Position numbers and translations under genes: made by a program | Part shown: positions 38,468 to 47,664 of the stretch, piece after piece | How the letters are laid out: every line of letters starts with the position of its first letter | Numbering within the stretch: position 1 is the stretch's first letter | The notes under the pieces: generated by a model | Told to the model about the DNA's origin: nothing | The model's database searches: none | What the model saw: only the letters and a program-made list of their open reading frames with translations | From: Alcanivorax sp. 24 | GTDB lineage: Bacteria; Pseudomonadota; Gammaproteobacteria; Pseudomonadales; Alcanivoracaceae | Assembly: GCF_004360225.1 (NCBI RefSeq) | Contig: NZ_SNUA01000002.1 | Location: forward strand, 460,962-524,961 | Length of the DNA: 64,000 nucleotides | Reading direction: 5' to 3'

Positions 38468-39368
38468 ATCCCGCCGCTGCGGCCTGGTGGCGATCATCGG
38501 CCGCCCCAATGTGGGCAAATCCACGCTGATGAACCATTTGATCGGCCAGAAAGTGAGTATTACCTCGCGCAAGCCGCAGACCACCCGTCACCGTATCCAC
38601 GGCATTCTCTCCCGGGATGACTATCAGATCGTGTTTGCCGATACCCCGGGCATCCATACCGGTCAACAGCGGGCGCTGAATCGGGCCATGAACGAGGCGG
38701 CCATGTCGGCGTTGTCCGACGTGGACGTGATCTGTTTCATGGTGGACAGCGACAAGTGGAACGAAGGTGACGAGCACGTGCTGTCATTGCTGGCCCGGGC
38801 CGGCGACATCCCGGTGATCCTGGTGGTGAACAAAGTGGATCGCCTGGACGACAAAGCCGCCATGCTGCCGTTGCTGGACAAACTCAACCAACGCCATGAG
38901 TTCGCCGAAGTGATCCCTGTGTCGGCGCTGGGCGGGCACAACCTGGACGTGTTGGAACAGGCGCTGGCCTCGCGTTTGCCGGAAGGCGACTTCTGGTTCG
39001 ACGAGGATCAGCTCACCGATCGCAGCTTGCGATTCATGGCGGCGGAAATCATCCGTGAGAAGGTGGTGCGGCAACTGGGTCAGGAAGTTCCGCATCAGGT
39101 CACCGTGGAAATCGATCTGTGGGAGGACGGTCCCCGTGTCACCGACATCGCCGCCACCATTCTGGTGGAACGGCGTGGCCAGAAAAAAATCCTTATCGGC
39201 GACAAAGGCGAGCGCATCAAGAGCATTGGCACCCAGGCCCGCCGCGACATCGAAAACCTGATCGAGCGCCGCGTCATGCTCAATTTGTGGGTAAAGATCA
39301 AAGCGGGCTGGTCCGACGATGATCGCGCCCTGCGCTCCCTGGGCTATGACAACTCGCGACAATCCTAA
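38460..39368 (+). CDS. era: GTPase Era
   Basis: A 302-aa GTPase for 16S rRNA/30S maturation. G1 is IIGRPNVGKSTLMN, G3 is ADTPGIH and G4 is VVNKVDRL. The C-terminal KH domain contains RGQKKILIGDKGERIKSIG, typical of Era. The start at 38460 overlaps rnc, and recO begins 23 bp before its stop. Confidence 0.96.
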   Translation: MSESRRCGLVAIIGRPNVGKSTLMNHLIGQKVSITSRKPQTTRHRIHGILSRDDYQIVFADTPGIHTGQQRALNRAMNEAAMSALSDVDVICFMVDSDKWNEGDEHVLSLLARAGDIPVILVVNKVDRLDDKAAMLPLLDKLNQRHEFAEVIPVSALGGHNLDVLEQALASRLPEGDFWFDEDQLTDRSLRFMAAEIIREKVVRQLGQEVPHQVTVEIDLWEDGPRVTDIAATILVERRGQKKILIGDKGERIKSIGTQARRDIENLIERRVMLNLWVKIKAGWSDDDRALRSLGYDNSRQS

Positions 39369-40029
39369 CGGTCTCGAACCGGCCTGGTTGCTGCATCGGC
39401 GGCCGTTCCGCAACACCAGTCTGATTCTCGACCTGTTCCTGCCCGGCCGCGGCCGGGTCGGCGCGGTGGCCCGTGGCGGCCGTCGCAACCCGGCGCTGGC
39501 CCCGTTCGTGCCTCTGTGGGTACAACTGCAGCGGGGCAGCGGCGATCTCCATACTCTGCGTCAAGTCGAACCACGTGGCGCCGCCGTGGTCTTGACCGGC
39601 AACGCCTTGTATTGCGGCTTCTATCTCAACGAGCTGCTGATACGCCTGCTGCACCGTGACGATCCCCATCCGGACCTGTGGCCCGCCTATGAATACACTC
39701 TGAGCGAATTGAAAGGCGACACGCCCCTGGACGTGACCCTGCGCCGTTTCGAAATGGTGCTGCTGGAAGAAGTGGGCTATGGCCTGGTGCTCGAGCACGA
39801 TGGCGAAGGGCAACCGCTCTCGCCGGAACTGCGCTACGGCTGGGTGCCGGACCTGGGATTGATACCCAACAAAAACGGCCACTCCGGCGCCGACCTGCAA
39901 GCCCTGGCCGAAGACCGCTGGGCCCCGGCGGTACGCCGCATGGCCAAACAACTGCTGCGCGAAGCCCTGGCCCCGCACCTGGGCGGAAAGCCGCTCAGGA
40001 GCCGCGAACTTTTTCGCGGCTCCAGCTGA
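39346..40029 (+). CDS. recO: DNA repair protein RecO
   Basis: A 227-aa mediator that loads RecA with RecR. The N-terminal OB fold reads AWLLHRRPFRNTSLILDLFL, followed by ARGGRRNPALAPFVPLWVQ. The C-terminal helical part includes YCGFYLNELLIRLLHRDDPHPDLW and LRRFEMVLLEEVGYGL. The ATG at 39346 overlaps era. Its TGA lies in the outer arm of class B copy 2. In most relatives pdxJ follows on the same strand; here pdxJ is on the opposite strand. Confidence 0.94.
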   Translation: MTTRDNPNGLEPAWLLHRRPFRNTSLILDLFLPGRGRVGAVARGGRRNPALAPFVPLWVQLQRGSGDLHTLRQVEPRGAAVVLTGNALYCGFYLNELLIRLLHRDDPHPDLWPAYEYTLSELKGDTPLDVTLRRFEMVLLEEVGYGLVLEHDGEGQPLSPELRYGWVPDLGLIPNKNGHSGADLQALAEDRWAPAVRRMAKQLLREALAPHLGGKPLRSRELFRGSS

Positions 40030-40223
40030 TAGTTGATAGTTGGATAGTTGACAGCGGAAAACAAAAGTCAAAAAACTCAATCTTTAGCCGCTGTGGGAAG
40101 CTTGCTTGCAAGCGAATACTGTTAACGCCTGAGTTGCCCCCATTCGCTTGCAAGCAAGCTTCCCACAGTAGCTAAGGAGACCTGTTTTTTTCGCTGTCAA
40201 CGGTCCACTATCAACTGTCAGCT
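40024..40223. repeat. Nested palindromic repeat (class B), copy 2
   Basis: Outer arms CTGATAGTTGATAGTTGG (40025 onward) and CACTATCAACTGTCAGC (ending about 40222). The inner REP-like palindrome is GCCGCTGTGGGAAGCTTGCT at about 40088 with its inverse AAGCAAGCTTCCCACAG at about 40152. It sits between convergent recO and pdxJ and supplies both stop codons. Confidence 0.88.
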
Positions 40224-40946
40224 ATTCTTTATGATGTCCCGCATCTCCCGCACCGCCTCGTGCAGGCCGCTGATGACCGCTTGGGCGATAATGGCATGGC
40301 CGATGTTGAGTTCGTTGATGCCGGGGATGGCGGCGATGTCACGGGTGTTGTGGTAGTGCAGGCCGTGGCCGGCGTTGACGATCAGTCCGGCATTCAGACC
40401 CAGCGCCACGCCTTCTCGCACCCGTTCCAGTTCCGCCCGCCGGGCCGCTTCGTCAGTAGCGTCGGCGTAATGCCCGGTATGGATCTCGATGGCCGGGGCG
40501 CCACAGCGCCGGGCGGCTTCGATCTGCGCCGGGTCGGCGTCGATGAACAGTGACACTTCGATGCCCGCGTCGCCCAGGCGGTCACAGCACGTCTTGATCC
40601 AGGCTTCGTTGCCGACCACATCCAAACCGCCTTCGGTGGTCAGTTCCTCGCGCTTTTCCGGCACCAGACAGCAATGGGCCGGACCAATGCGGCGGGCGAT
40701 GCCAACCATTTCCTCGGTGGCCGCCATCTCCAGATTCATGCGTGTCTGCAGCGTCCGCGCCAGCAGTTCCACATCACGATCCTGGATATGCCGCCGATCC
40801 TCGCGCAGGTGCACGGTGATCCCATCGGCCCCGGCTTGCTCGGCCACCAGCGCCGCCTGCACCGGCTCCGGATAACGGGTGCCGCGGGCCTGCCGCAAAG
40901 TGGCAATGTGGTCGATGTTGACGCCGAGAAGAACGGAAGAAGGCAT
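40218..40946 (-). CDS. pdxJ: Pyridoxine 5'-phosphate synthase PdxJ
   Basis: A 242-aa TIM-barrel enzyme that condenses 1-deoxyxylulose 5-phosphate with 3-amino-2-oxopropyl phosphate to form pyridoxine 5'-phosphate. Conserved segments are [20 protein letters not shown] (substrate-site Asn, Asp and His), [18 protein letters not shown] and [16 protein letters not shown]. The start at 40946 matches the family N-terminus. It is flanked on both sides by class B repeats and runs opposite to recO. Confidence 0.96.
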   Translation of the reverse strand: MPSSVLLGVNIDHIATLRQARGTRYPEPVQAALVAEQAGADGITVHLREDRRHIQDRDVELLARTLQTRMNLEMAATEEMVGIARRIGPAHCCLVPEKREELTTEGGLDVVGNEAWIKTCCDRLGDAGIEVSLFIDADPAQIEAARRCGAPAIEIHTGHYADATDEAARRAELERVREGVALGLNAGLIVNAGHGLHYHNTRDIAAIPGINELNIGHAIIAQAVISGLHEAVREMRDIIKNS

Positions 40947-41001
40947 GGGGATGAGCACCGTGGGTTGGAAATGAACCGATATGATAACGGAAAAGACAGT
41001 G

Positions 41002-41206
41002 GGCAGTTGATAGTGGACCGTTGACAGCGGAAAAAACAAAAAACTCAATCTTTAGCCGCTGTGGGAAGCTTGCTTGCAAGCGAATGGGGGTTCGCTCGGG
41101 CGTTTGGCAATATTCGCTTGCAAGCAAGCTTCCCACAGCGGTTGAAGATCGAGCTTCTTTGTCCTTTCGTTTTCCGCTGTCAACGGTCCACTATCAACTG
41201 TCAGCT
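41002..41206. repeat. Nested palindromic repeat (class B), copy 3
   Basis: Outer arms CAGTTGATAGTGGACCGTTG (41004 onward) and CAACGGTCCACTATCAACTG (to about 41200). The inner palindrome spans about 41053-41146, with a centre (GCGTTTGGCAATATTCGC) shared with copies 1 and 4. It lies between the 5' end of pdxJ and the 3' end of the histidine kinase gene, whose stop it contains. Confidence 0.88.
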
Positions 41207-43908
41207 GCTCTTCCATGTTCTTGCACTCGCTCAATCTCCGCCAGCAATTGTCCCACCAGAGTATCCAGTTGAGCGTCCGGCTGGTGCCCCTTGAGGCCTT
41301 CCTCCAGGCGGCGGGCGGCTTGTTCCAGGCGCGGCGTGCCGCAGTAGCGGGTGGCGCCGTGGAGGCGGTGGACTCGCTCCAGCAGCTCTTCCTGGTCGCC
41401 GCTTCGCGCCAGATCACGGATGCCGGGGCCGTCCTGTTCCAGATTGTTGAGCAGCATGTCGAACATGTCGCGGGCCAGGGCGTCGCGGCCGCCGGCGCGC
41501 TTGCGGCCCAGTTCCGGGTCCACCACCGGGGTATCCGGTTCGATATCGGTGTCGGCGATGTTGTTTTCCGGTTGCGCCGGCGTACGGCTATGCTGGCCGA
41601 GCACCCAGCGTTCCAGAGTATGGCGTAGCTGCTCCTCGGTAATCGGCTTGCTCAGATAATCGTCCATGCCGGCGGCGAGCAGGGCGCGCTTTTCGTTTTC
41701 CAGGGCGTGGGCGGTGAGCGCGATGATCGGGGTGCGCTGGCTTTCGCCTTCCCGCTCACGCAGGGCCAGGGTGGTTTCCAGGCCGTCCATGCCGGGCATG
41801 TGCACGTCCATGAAAATCAGGTCGAAGGTGCCCTGGCTGAACGCGTCCAGGGCCTCCTGGCCACCGGCGCAGGGCACCACCTGGGCGCCCAGTTCCTCGA
41901 GAAAAATGCGCGCCAGTTTGAGGTTGCCGGGATGATCGTCCACCACCAGTACGCGGGGATGGCAGCCCAGGGGCGTCAGCAATTCCTGATGGCGGGCGCG
42001 GTCGCCGCCCAGGCCGCTCAGCTCCAGCAGGGCGTCGCGCAAGCGTCGGCGGGTGGCGGGTTTTCCCAGCACCCGGCAACGGGGCTGGTCGGCCAGTTCG
42101 TCCGCCAGATAGTCGCCGTTGTTGGCCAGCACCAGCACCGGCGCCTGACTGTGCCGTGCCAGTCGCTGAATCAGTGGCGCCAGGCCCACCGGGTCCCGGG
42201 TCATGGCCGGTACCCCGACCACATAGAAATCGGTGTCCGGCAGGTTCTCCGCCGCCAGCTGGGAATCCAGCACCTCCAGGCCCTGGATCTCGCTGACCCG
42301 CATGCGCCAGCCGGAAAACATATGGTACAGGCCGAGACGGGCGTATTCGCTGGCTTCCACCAGGGTGACCGACAGCCGGGCCAGTTCCGCCGGCGGTGAT
42401 TCCGGACGGGTGCCCACATCGCGCTCACAGCGCAGCGTGAACCAGAACGTGGAGCCCTGGCTGGGGGTGCTGTCGATGCCGATCTCACCGCCCATGCCTT
42501 CCACCAGGCGTTTGGAGATGGCCAATCCCAGCCCGGTGCCGCCGGCACGGCGGCTGGCGCTCTGGTCGGCCTGGGTGAAGGCGTTGAACAGGCTGCGCTG
42601 CACGTCTTCGCTGAGCCCGTTGCCGGTGTCGGTGACGGTGATCTTGACCACCGCCTCGGCGCCTTTCTGCTCCTCGAGCATGGCCCGTACCACCACCGAG
42701 CCGTGCTCGGTGAATTTGATCGCGTTGCTGACCAGATTGGTGAGCACCTGACGGATGCGCAGCGGGTCGCCGAGCAGGTGGGAGGGCAGATCGGAATAGA
42801 TGATCGCCGCCTGCTCCAGGCCTTTTTCCTGGGCCAGCGGTGCCAGCATGGTCTGCACGTCCTCGATGATGTCGTGCAGATTGAGAGGAATGTGTTCCAG
42901 CGACAGGCGCCCGGCCTCGATCTTGGAGAAGTCGAGGATATCGTTGATGATCGACAGCAACGCCTCCGCGCTCTTGCGGATGGTGTTCAGATAATCCTGC
43001 TGACGGGGGGACAGATCGGAGCGTTCCAGCAGGCGGGTGAAGCCGATGATGCCGTTCAGCGGCGTGCGAATCTCATGGCTCATGTTGGCCAGGAACTCGG
43101 ATTTGATCTGGCTGGCCTTGAGCGCTTCCTTGCGCGCCATATCCAGTTCGATGTTCTGGATTTCGATGGTCTCCAGGGTTTCGCGCAGGTCCTGGGTGGC
43201 CTGGTCCACGTTCTTTTGCAGCTCCGCCTGGGCATCGTCCAGGGCGCCCACCATATTGCGCAGGCCGTCTTCCAGATCGGCCAGCTCACCCAGCGCGCCG
43301 GTTTTCGGCGGTGGGCTGAGGTCGCCGTCACGGACCCGGCGCACGGTGTCCAGCAGACCGCCGATCGGCAAGGTGACCTGGCCGGCCAGCCGCGACGCCG
43401 GAATCAACGCCAGCGCCATCAGCAGCATCACCACACCGAACATGGTGAGCACGGACTCGAGGATTTCCACGTACTGACCCTGGCGGGAAAACTCCACCGT
43501 CAGCAATTGGTTGGGCCGACCGGGCAGGGGGCGGACCAACTGCCAACTGGAGTCGGTGACCAGCCGGGCGCCGCCCACCTCGTTGGTTTCGCTGCGTTCC
43601 ACCGGTCGCAGCCGGGGACCGGCGTGTAAATGCCAACCGGCACGGTGATCGGCCAGGCTGGCGGCGCGGACGTCCGGCTGCTCCAGCAGTTCGCGCAGCA
43701 GCTGATCCCGAGAGGTGTCCGGCATTCCTTCCAGGGCGGCGAGTCGGGCGGCGTAGCTGTCGATGATCAGTTGCTGACGCAGCGCATCGTCCACGCGCAG
43801 CTCCAGAATCCGGTTGATCAGCGCATAGCCGCCCACCACCAGCGCCGCCAACAGAGCGGGCAGTGCGGTCATCGCCATGATGCGGGTGCGCAGGCTGGAA
43901 TGGGCCAT
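41194..43908 (-). CDS. barA: Hybrid sensor histidine kinase BarA/GacS
   Basis: A 904-aa tripartite kinase. Two membrane segments (near residues 12-32 and 158-180) bracket a periplasmic sensor region, followed by a HAMP linker and coiled coil. The H-box is [17 protein letters not shown], with N-box [10 protein letters not shown] and G-boxes DTGNGLS and [20 protein letters not shown] receiver domain has the phospho-acceptor Asp in [13 protein letters not shown], and the C-terminal HPt has [12 protein letters not shown]. BarA/GacS with UvrY/GacA controls small RNAs of the Rsm/Csr system. The last codons (A-A-D-S-stop) lie in the class B arm. Confidence 0.95.
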   Translation of the reverse strand: MAHSSLRTRIMAMTALPALLAALVVGGYALINRILELRVDDALRQQLIIDSYAARLAALEGMPDTSRDQLLRELLEQPDVRAASLADHRAGWHLHAGPRLRPVERSETNEVGGARLVTDSSWQLVRPLPGRPNQLLTVEFSRQGQYVEILESVLTMFGVVMLLMALALIPASRLAGQVTLPIGGLLDTVRRVRDGDLSPPPKTGALGELADLEDGLRNMVGALDDAQAELQKNVDQATQDLRETLETIEIQNIELDMARKEALKASQIKSEFLANMSHEIRTPLNGIIGFTRLLERSDLSPRQQDYLNTIRKSAEALLSIINDILDFSKIEAGRLSLEHIPLNLHDIIEDVQTMLAPLAQEKGLEQAAIIYSDLPSHLLGDPLRIRQVLTNLVSNAIKFTEHGSVVVRAMLEEQKGAEAVVKITVTDTGNGLSEDVQRSLFNAFTQADQSASRRAGGTGLGLAISKRLVEGMGGEIGIDSTPSQGSTFWFTLRCERDVGTRPESPPAELARLSVTLVEASEYARLGLYHMFSGWRMRVSEIQGLEVLDSQLAAENLPDTDFYVVGVPAMTRDPVGLAPLIQRLARHSQAPVLVLANNGDYLADELADQPRCRVLGKPATRRRLRDALLELSGLGGDRARHQELLTPLGCHPRVLVVDDHPGNLKLARIFLEELGAQVVPCAGGQEALDAFSQGTFDLIFMDVHMPGMDGLETTLALREREGESQRTPIIALTAHALENEKRALLAAGMDDYLSKPITEEQLRHTLERWVLGQHSRTPAQPENNIADTDIEPDTPVVDPELGRKRAGGRDALARDMFDMLLNNLEQDGPGIRDLARSGDQEELLERVHRLHGATRYCGTPRLEQAARRLEEGLKGHQPDAQLDTLVGQLLAEIERVQEHGRAADS

Positions 43909-43984
43909 ATTCGCCTTATTACTATTCGGTGGCGGTCATTATGCCGGAGTTTGCGGTGGCTGCCAGTGGCGGGAGGGATTGTTC

Positions 43985-44148
43985 GCCTGCACGCAACACG
44001 CTTGCACGCCATGCTTGCTGGCCTTGTAGCGAGACGGGGAGGGCGGATTGCTTGGGAAGTCAGTCTCGTGGGTACGCAAACACGCTTGCTATTGTTTGCT
44101 GACGATCAGGCTTTCGGGTTTAGCGTGTTGCGTGCCAGCGTGCCAGCC
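43985..44148. repeat. Class C repeat pair before cysM
   Basis: GCACGCAACACGCTTGCACG at about 43989-44008 faces GCGTGTTGCGTGCCAGCGTG at about 44123-44142 in inverse orientation. The 272-bp spacer between the divergent barA and cysM genes is largely this element. Confidence 0.7.
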
Positions 44149-44180
44149 AGCTATGGGCCCGCCATCGGGCTTGGGCTACA

Positions 44181-45089
44181 ATGCCGACCATGAACTACAA
44201 AACCATTGAATCCACGGTTGGCAACACGCCGCTGGTGCGGCTGCGGCGGCTGCCGGGGAACACGACGAACACCATTCTGGTCAAGCTGGAAGGCAATAAT
44301 CCCGCCGGTTCGGTGAAGGATCGCCCGGCGCTCAACATGATCCGCAAGGCGGAGGCGCGCGGCGAGATTCAACCCGGTGACACGCTGATCGAGGCCACCA
44401 GCGGTAACACCGGCATTGCCCTGGCGATGGCGGCGGCCATGCGCGGCTACAAGATGACATTGATCATGCCGGCCAATCAAAGTCAGGAGCGTCGCGACGC
44501 CATGGCCGCCTACGGCGCCGAGTTGATCTCGGTGAGCGCCGAGGAGGGCATGGAAGGCGCCCGGGATCTGGCCCAGGCAATGCAGGCGCGCGGTGAAGGC
44601 AAGGTGCTGGACCAGTTCGCCAACCCCGACAACCCGCTGGCCCACTATGAATCCACCGGGCCGGAAATCTGGCGCGACACCGGCGGCGGCGTCACCCATT
44701 TCGTCAGTTCCATGGGCACCACCGGGACCATCATGGGCTGCAGCATGTATCTCAAGGAACAGAATCCGGAGATCCAGATCATAGGCCTGCAACCCACCGA
44801 CGGCGCCTCGATCCCGGGCATTCGCCGCTGGCCCAAGGAATATCTGCCGAGCATCTACGATGACGCGCGGGTGGATCAGGTCATCGATATGACCCAGGAG
44901 CGGGCCGAGGCCATCATGCGTCGTCTGGCCCGGGAAGAAGGTATCTTCTGCGGGGTGTCCTCCGGCGGCGCGGTGGCCGGGGCGCTGCAACTGTCCGAGC
45001 AGTTGGAAAACGCCGTGATCGTGGCGATCATCTGTGACCGGGGTGACCGCTATCTGTCCACCGGTGTGTTTTCCTCCGGTCAGGAGTAA
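44181..45089 (+). CDS. cysM: Cysteine synthase B (CysM)
   Basis: A 302-aa PLP enzyme of the O-acetylserine sulfhydrylase family. PLP binds the Lys in NPAGSVKDRPALNMI and the phosphate loop is EATSGNTGIALAMA. The motif VTHFVSSMGTTGTIMG and the family-typical ending EGIFCGVSSGGAVAGAL are present. The GNTPLVRLRRLPG start region fits CysM. ATG at 44190 is an alternative start three codons in; neither has a strong Shine-Dalgarno. The order cysM-rlmD-relA-mazG resembles that of Pseudomonas. Confidence 0.93.
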   Translation: MPTMNYKTIESTVGNTPLVRLRRLPGNTTNTILVKLEGNNPAGSVKDRPALNMIRKAEARGEIQPGDTLIEATSGNTGIALAMAAAMRGYKMTLIMPANQSQERRDAMAAYGAELISVSAEEGMEGARDLAQAMQARGEGKVLDQFANPDNPLAHYESTGPEIWRDTGGGVTHFVSSMGTTGTIMGCSMYLKEQNPEIQIIGLQPTDGASIPGIRRWPKEYLPSIYDDARVDQVIDMTQERAEAIMRRLAREEGIFCGVSSGGAVAGALQLSEQLENAVIVAIICDRGDRYLSTGVFSSGQE

Positions 45090-45095
45090 GCGGAC

Positions 45096-45875
45096 ATGAA
45101 CGTACTGGTTTTCGATATCGAGACCATTCCGGACCTGGAAGGCGGCCGCCGTCTCCACGATCTGGAAGGGCTTAACGACAAGGACACCGCCAGCGCGTTG
45201 TTCAATCTGCGCCGTCAGGAAAACGGCACCGAGTTCCTGCGTCTGCATTTGCATCGGATCGTGGCGATCTCGGTGGTGTTGCGCTCCGCCCAGGGCATCA
45301 AGGTGTGGTCCCTGGGAGATGAGGACAGCAGCGAGAAAGAACTGATCGAACGTTTTTACGACGGTATCGAACGGTTCACGCCGCAGATCGTGAGCTGGAA
45401 CGGCGGTGGCTTTGACCTGCCGGTGCTCAACTATCGTGCCCTCAAACATGGCGTGGTGGCGCGCCGCTTCTGGGAGACCGGCAACGAAGACACCAGTTTT
45501 CGCTTCAACAACTACATCAGCCGCTTCCATCAGCGCCACCTGGATCTGATGGAACAATTGGCTATGTTCAATAACCGCGCCAACGCGCCCCTGGATCAGA
45601 TCGCTTCCTTGCTCGGTTTTCCCGGCAAGATGGGCATGAGCGGCGCCAAAGTGTTCGATGCTTTCCAGGAAGGCGACCTCAAGGGTATTCGCGATTACTG
45701 CGAGACCGATGTGCTCAACACCTGGCTGGTGTTCCTGCGTTTCCAGTTGATGCGCGGCGAAATCGACGCCACCGGCTACGAGCAGGAACTGACCTTGCTG
45801 CGCGACTATCTGCGTGACCAGAACCGCCCCCATTTCCAGGCGTTCCTGGAGACCTGGGAATCCGTTGACAGTTGA
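45096..45875 (+). CDS. Predicted 3'-5' exonuclease, PolB-like DEDDy type
   Basis: A 259-aa protein of the predicted 3'-5' exonucleases related to the PolB proofreading domain. Exo I is VLVFDIETIPDLEGG at the N-terminus, Exo II lies in IVSWNGGGFDLPVLNYR, and Exo III is RDYCETDVLNTWLVFLR, with the Tyr and Asp of the DEDDy class. It starts 6 bp after cysM and is probably co-transcribed. The last codons (S-V-D-S-stop) come from the outer arm of class B copy 4. Confidence 0.88.
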   Translation: MNVLVFDIETIPDLEGGRRLHDLEGLNDKDTASALFNLRRQENGTEFLRLHLHRIVAISVVLRSAQGIKVWSLGDEDSSEKELIERFYDGIERFTPQIVSWNGGGFDLPVLNYRALKHGVVARRFWETGNEDTSFRFNNYISRFHQRHLDLMEQLAMFNNRANAPLDQIASLLGFPGKMGMSGAKVFDAFQEGDLKGIRDYCETDVLNTWLVFLRFQLMRGEIDATGYEQELTLLRDYLRDQNRPHFQAFLETWESVDS

Positions 45876-46066
45876 TAGTGGACAGTTGACGGCGCAAGAC
45901 GAAACAGCCTGATTATTAGCTGCTGTGGGAAGCTTGCTTGCAAGCGAATGGGGTTTGCTCGGGCGTTTGGCAATATTCGCTTGCAAGCAAGCTTCCCACA
46001 GCGGCTGAAGATTGGTTTTTTTTTGACTTTTTTCTCGCTGTTAACTGTCCACTATCAACTGCCCAC
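45864..46066. repeat. Nested palindromic repeat (class B), copy 4
   Basis: Outer arms GTTGACAGTTGATAGTGGAC (45864 onward) and CTGTCCACTATCAACTGCCC (to about 46064). The inner REP palindrome is GCTGTGGGAAGCTTGCTTGC at about 45922 with its inverse, centred on GCGTTTGGCAATATTCGC. It sits between the exonuclease 3' end and the rlmD start and ends 13 bp before the rlmD ATG, inside its leader. Confidence 0.88.
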
Positions 46067-46078
46067 TCAATTGCATTT

Positions 46079-47425
46079 ATGGCCCCACGTCGCAAGAAAA
46101 AGCTGCCGGAAACGCCGGTGGCCGCCACCATTGAATCCCTCAGCCACGATGGCCGGGGGATCGCCCGTCTGGACGGCAAAACCACGTTCATCGACAACGC
46201 CCTGCCCGGCGAGGAAGTGATGTTCAAGTTCACCTACCGGCGGCGCAAGTTTGACGAGGGCCGGGCGGTGGAAATCCTGTCGCCCTCGCCGGACCGGGTC
46301 ACGCCGCCCTGCGAACACGCCGGCCTGTGTGGCGGTTGCAGCCTGCAGCATGTGGCGCCGTCCCGGCAGATCACGCGCAAACAGGCGGTGCTGGAGGAAC
46401 AACTGGCGCACTTCGGCGGTTTGACGCCGGAGCGATGGCTTGATCCTCTCACCGGACCGGTCACCGGCTATCGTGCCAAGGCCCGCATGGGCGTGAAGTA
46501 CGTGGAGGGCCGTGGTGAGACGCTGGTGGGGTTCCGCGAGAAGCGCAACAGTTTCATCGCCGATCTGCGCCAGTGCGAAGTGCTGATCCCGGAGGTGGGG
46601 CACCGCTTCATGGAATTTCGCGCCTTGATCGATGGCCTCGAGGGGCGCAGCCGTATTCCGCAGATCGAAGTGGCCCGGGGCGATGGCCCGGTGGCCCTGA
46701 TCGTGCGTCACATGGACCCGCTCAGCGAGGCCGACCGGCAGCGGTTGCTGACGTTCTGCCAGCAGTGCGATTTCCATCTGTACCTGCAGCCGGGCAACGA
46801 ATCCACCGTGCACCGGATATGGCCGGAACAAGGGGAAGAGCGCCTTTACTATCGTCATGAGGATCCGCGTTACCCACAGGCGGATGTGGAACTGGCTTTC
46901 CACCCCACCGATTTCACCCAGGTCAATAGCGATATCAACCGGCAAATGGTGCCCTTGGCATTGGATTTGCTGGAGATCGCCCCGGACCATCGGGTGCTGG
47001 ACTTGTTTTGCGGCCTGGGTAACTTCACCGTGCCAGCGGCCCGCCGTGCCGCCCACGTGGTCGGCGTGGAGGGCAGCGAGGCGATGGTGCGGCGCGGTTA
47101 CGAGAACGCGCGCCGCAACGGTCTGGACAACCTGGAGTTTCACGCCTGGGATCTGTTTCAGGCGCCGGAGGGACAATCCTGGGCGCAACAGCGGTATGAT
47201 CGTGTGTTGCTTGACCCTCCACGCAGCGGCGCGCTTGAAATGGTGCGGCTTATGCCCCAATTCGGTGCGCGGCGCTTGGTGTATGTATCTTGTAACCCGG
47301 CGACTCTGGCCCGTGATGCCGGGGAACTGGTGGGCCGGGGTTACCGTCTTAACGCGGCGGGTGTGATGGATATGTTCCCCCACACCGCCCATGTCGAATC
47401 GATCGCGGTGTTCGACCGCGATTGA
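46079..47425 (+). CDS. rlmD: 23S rRNA (uracil-1939-C5) methyltransferase RlmD
   Basis: A 448-aa Fe-S methyltransferase (RumA). A TRAM domain (VAATIESLSHDGRGIARLDG) is followed by the Cys cluster PPCEHAGLCGGCSLQHV and LRQCEVL, ligands for a 4Fe-4S cluster. The SAM-binding motif is VLDLFCGLGNFTVPAA, and LLDPPRSGALEM and VYVSCNPATLARD contain the catalytic Cys. The ATG at 46079 is chosen because upstream sequence is the class B repeat; no good Shine-Dalgarno is seen, so initiation may be weak. Confidence 0.94.
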   Translation: MAPRRKKKLPETPVAATIESLSHDGRGIARLDGKTTFIDNALPGEEVMFKFTYRRRKFDEGRAVEILSPSPDRVTPPCEHAGLCGGCSLQHVAPSRQITRKQAVLEEQLAHFGGLTPERWLDPLTGPVTGYRAKARMGVKYVEGRGETLVGFREKRNSFIADLRQCEVLIPEVGHRFMEFRALIDGLEGRSRIPQIEVARGDGPVALIVRHMDPLSEADRQRLLTFCQQCDFHLYLQPGNESTVHRIWPEQGEERLYYRHEDPRYPQADVELAFHPTDFTQVNSDINRQMVPLALDLLEIAPDHRVLDLFCGLGNFTVPAARRAAHVVGVEGSEAMVRRGYENARRNGLDNLEFHAWDLFQAPEGQSWAQQRYDRVLLDPPRSGALEMVRLMPQFGARRLVYVSCNPATLARDAGELVGRGYRLNAAGVMDMFPHTAHVESIAVFDRD

Positions 47426-47664
47426 GGGCGCGCTGGCCGGGCCGGCGACGACAAATCGATTAGATGCAAATCGGCGCATGGTTCCGGTTTGCAAGACCAG
47501 GATCCGAGGGCCCGATAAGGGTGATCGGATCGGCGGATTGAGAGCGGGACGGCCAGGGCTGGTCCGTCCGGAAGAATGCGCGGTCATGAGCGGGCCCCTC
47601 CGAGGTGTGTTATCGGGGCGGTGGCCGGCGGTGATCCGGCGCCAAGACATCACGGAGGTATTCC

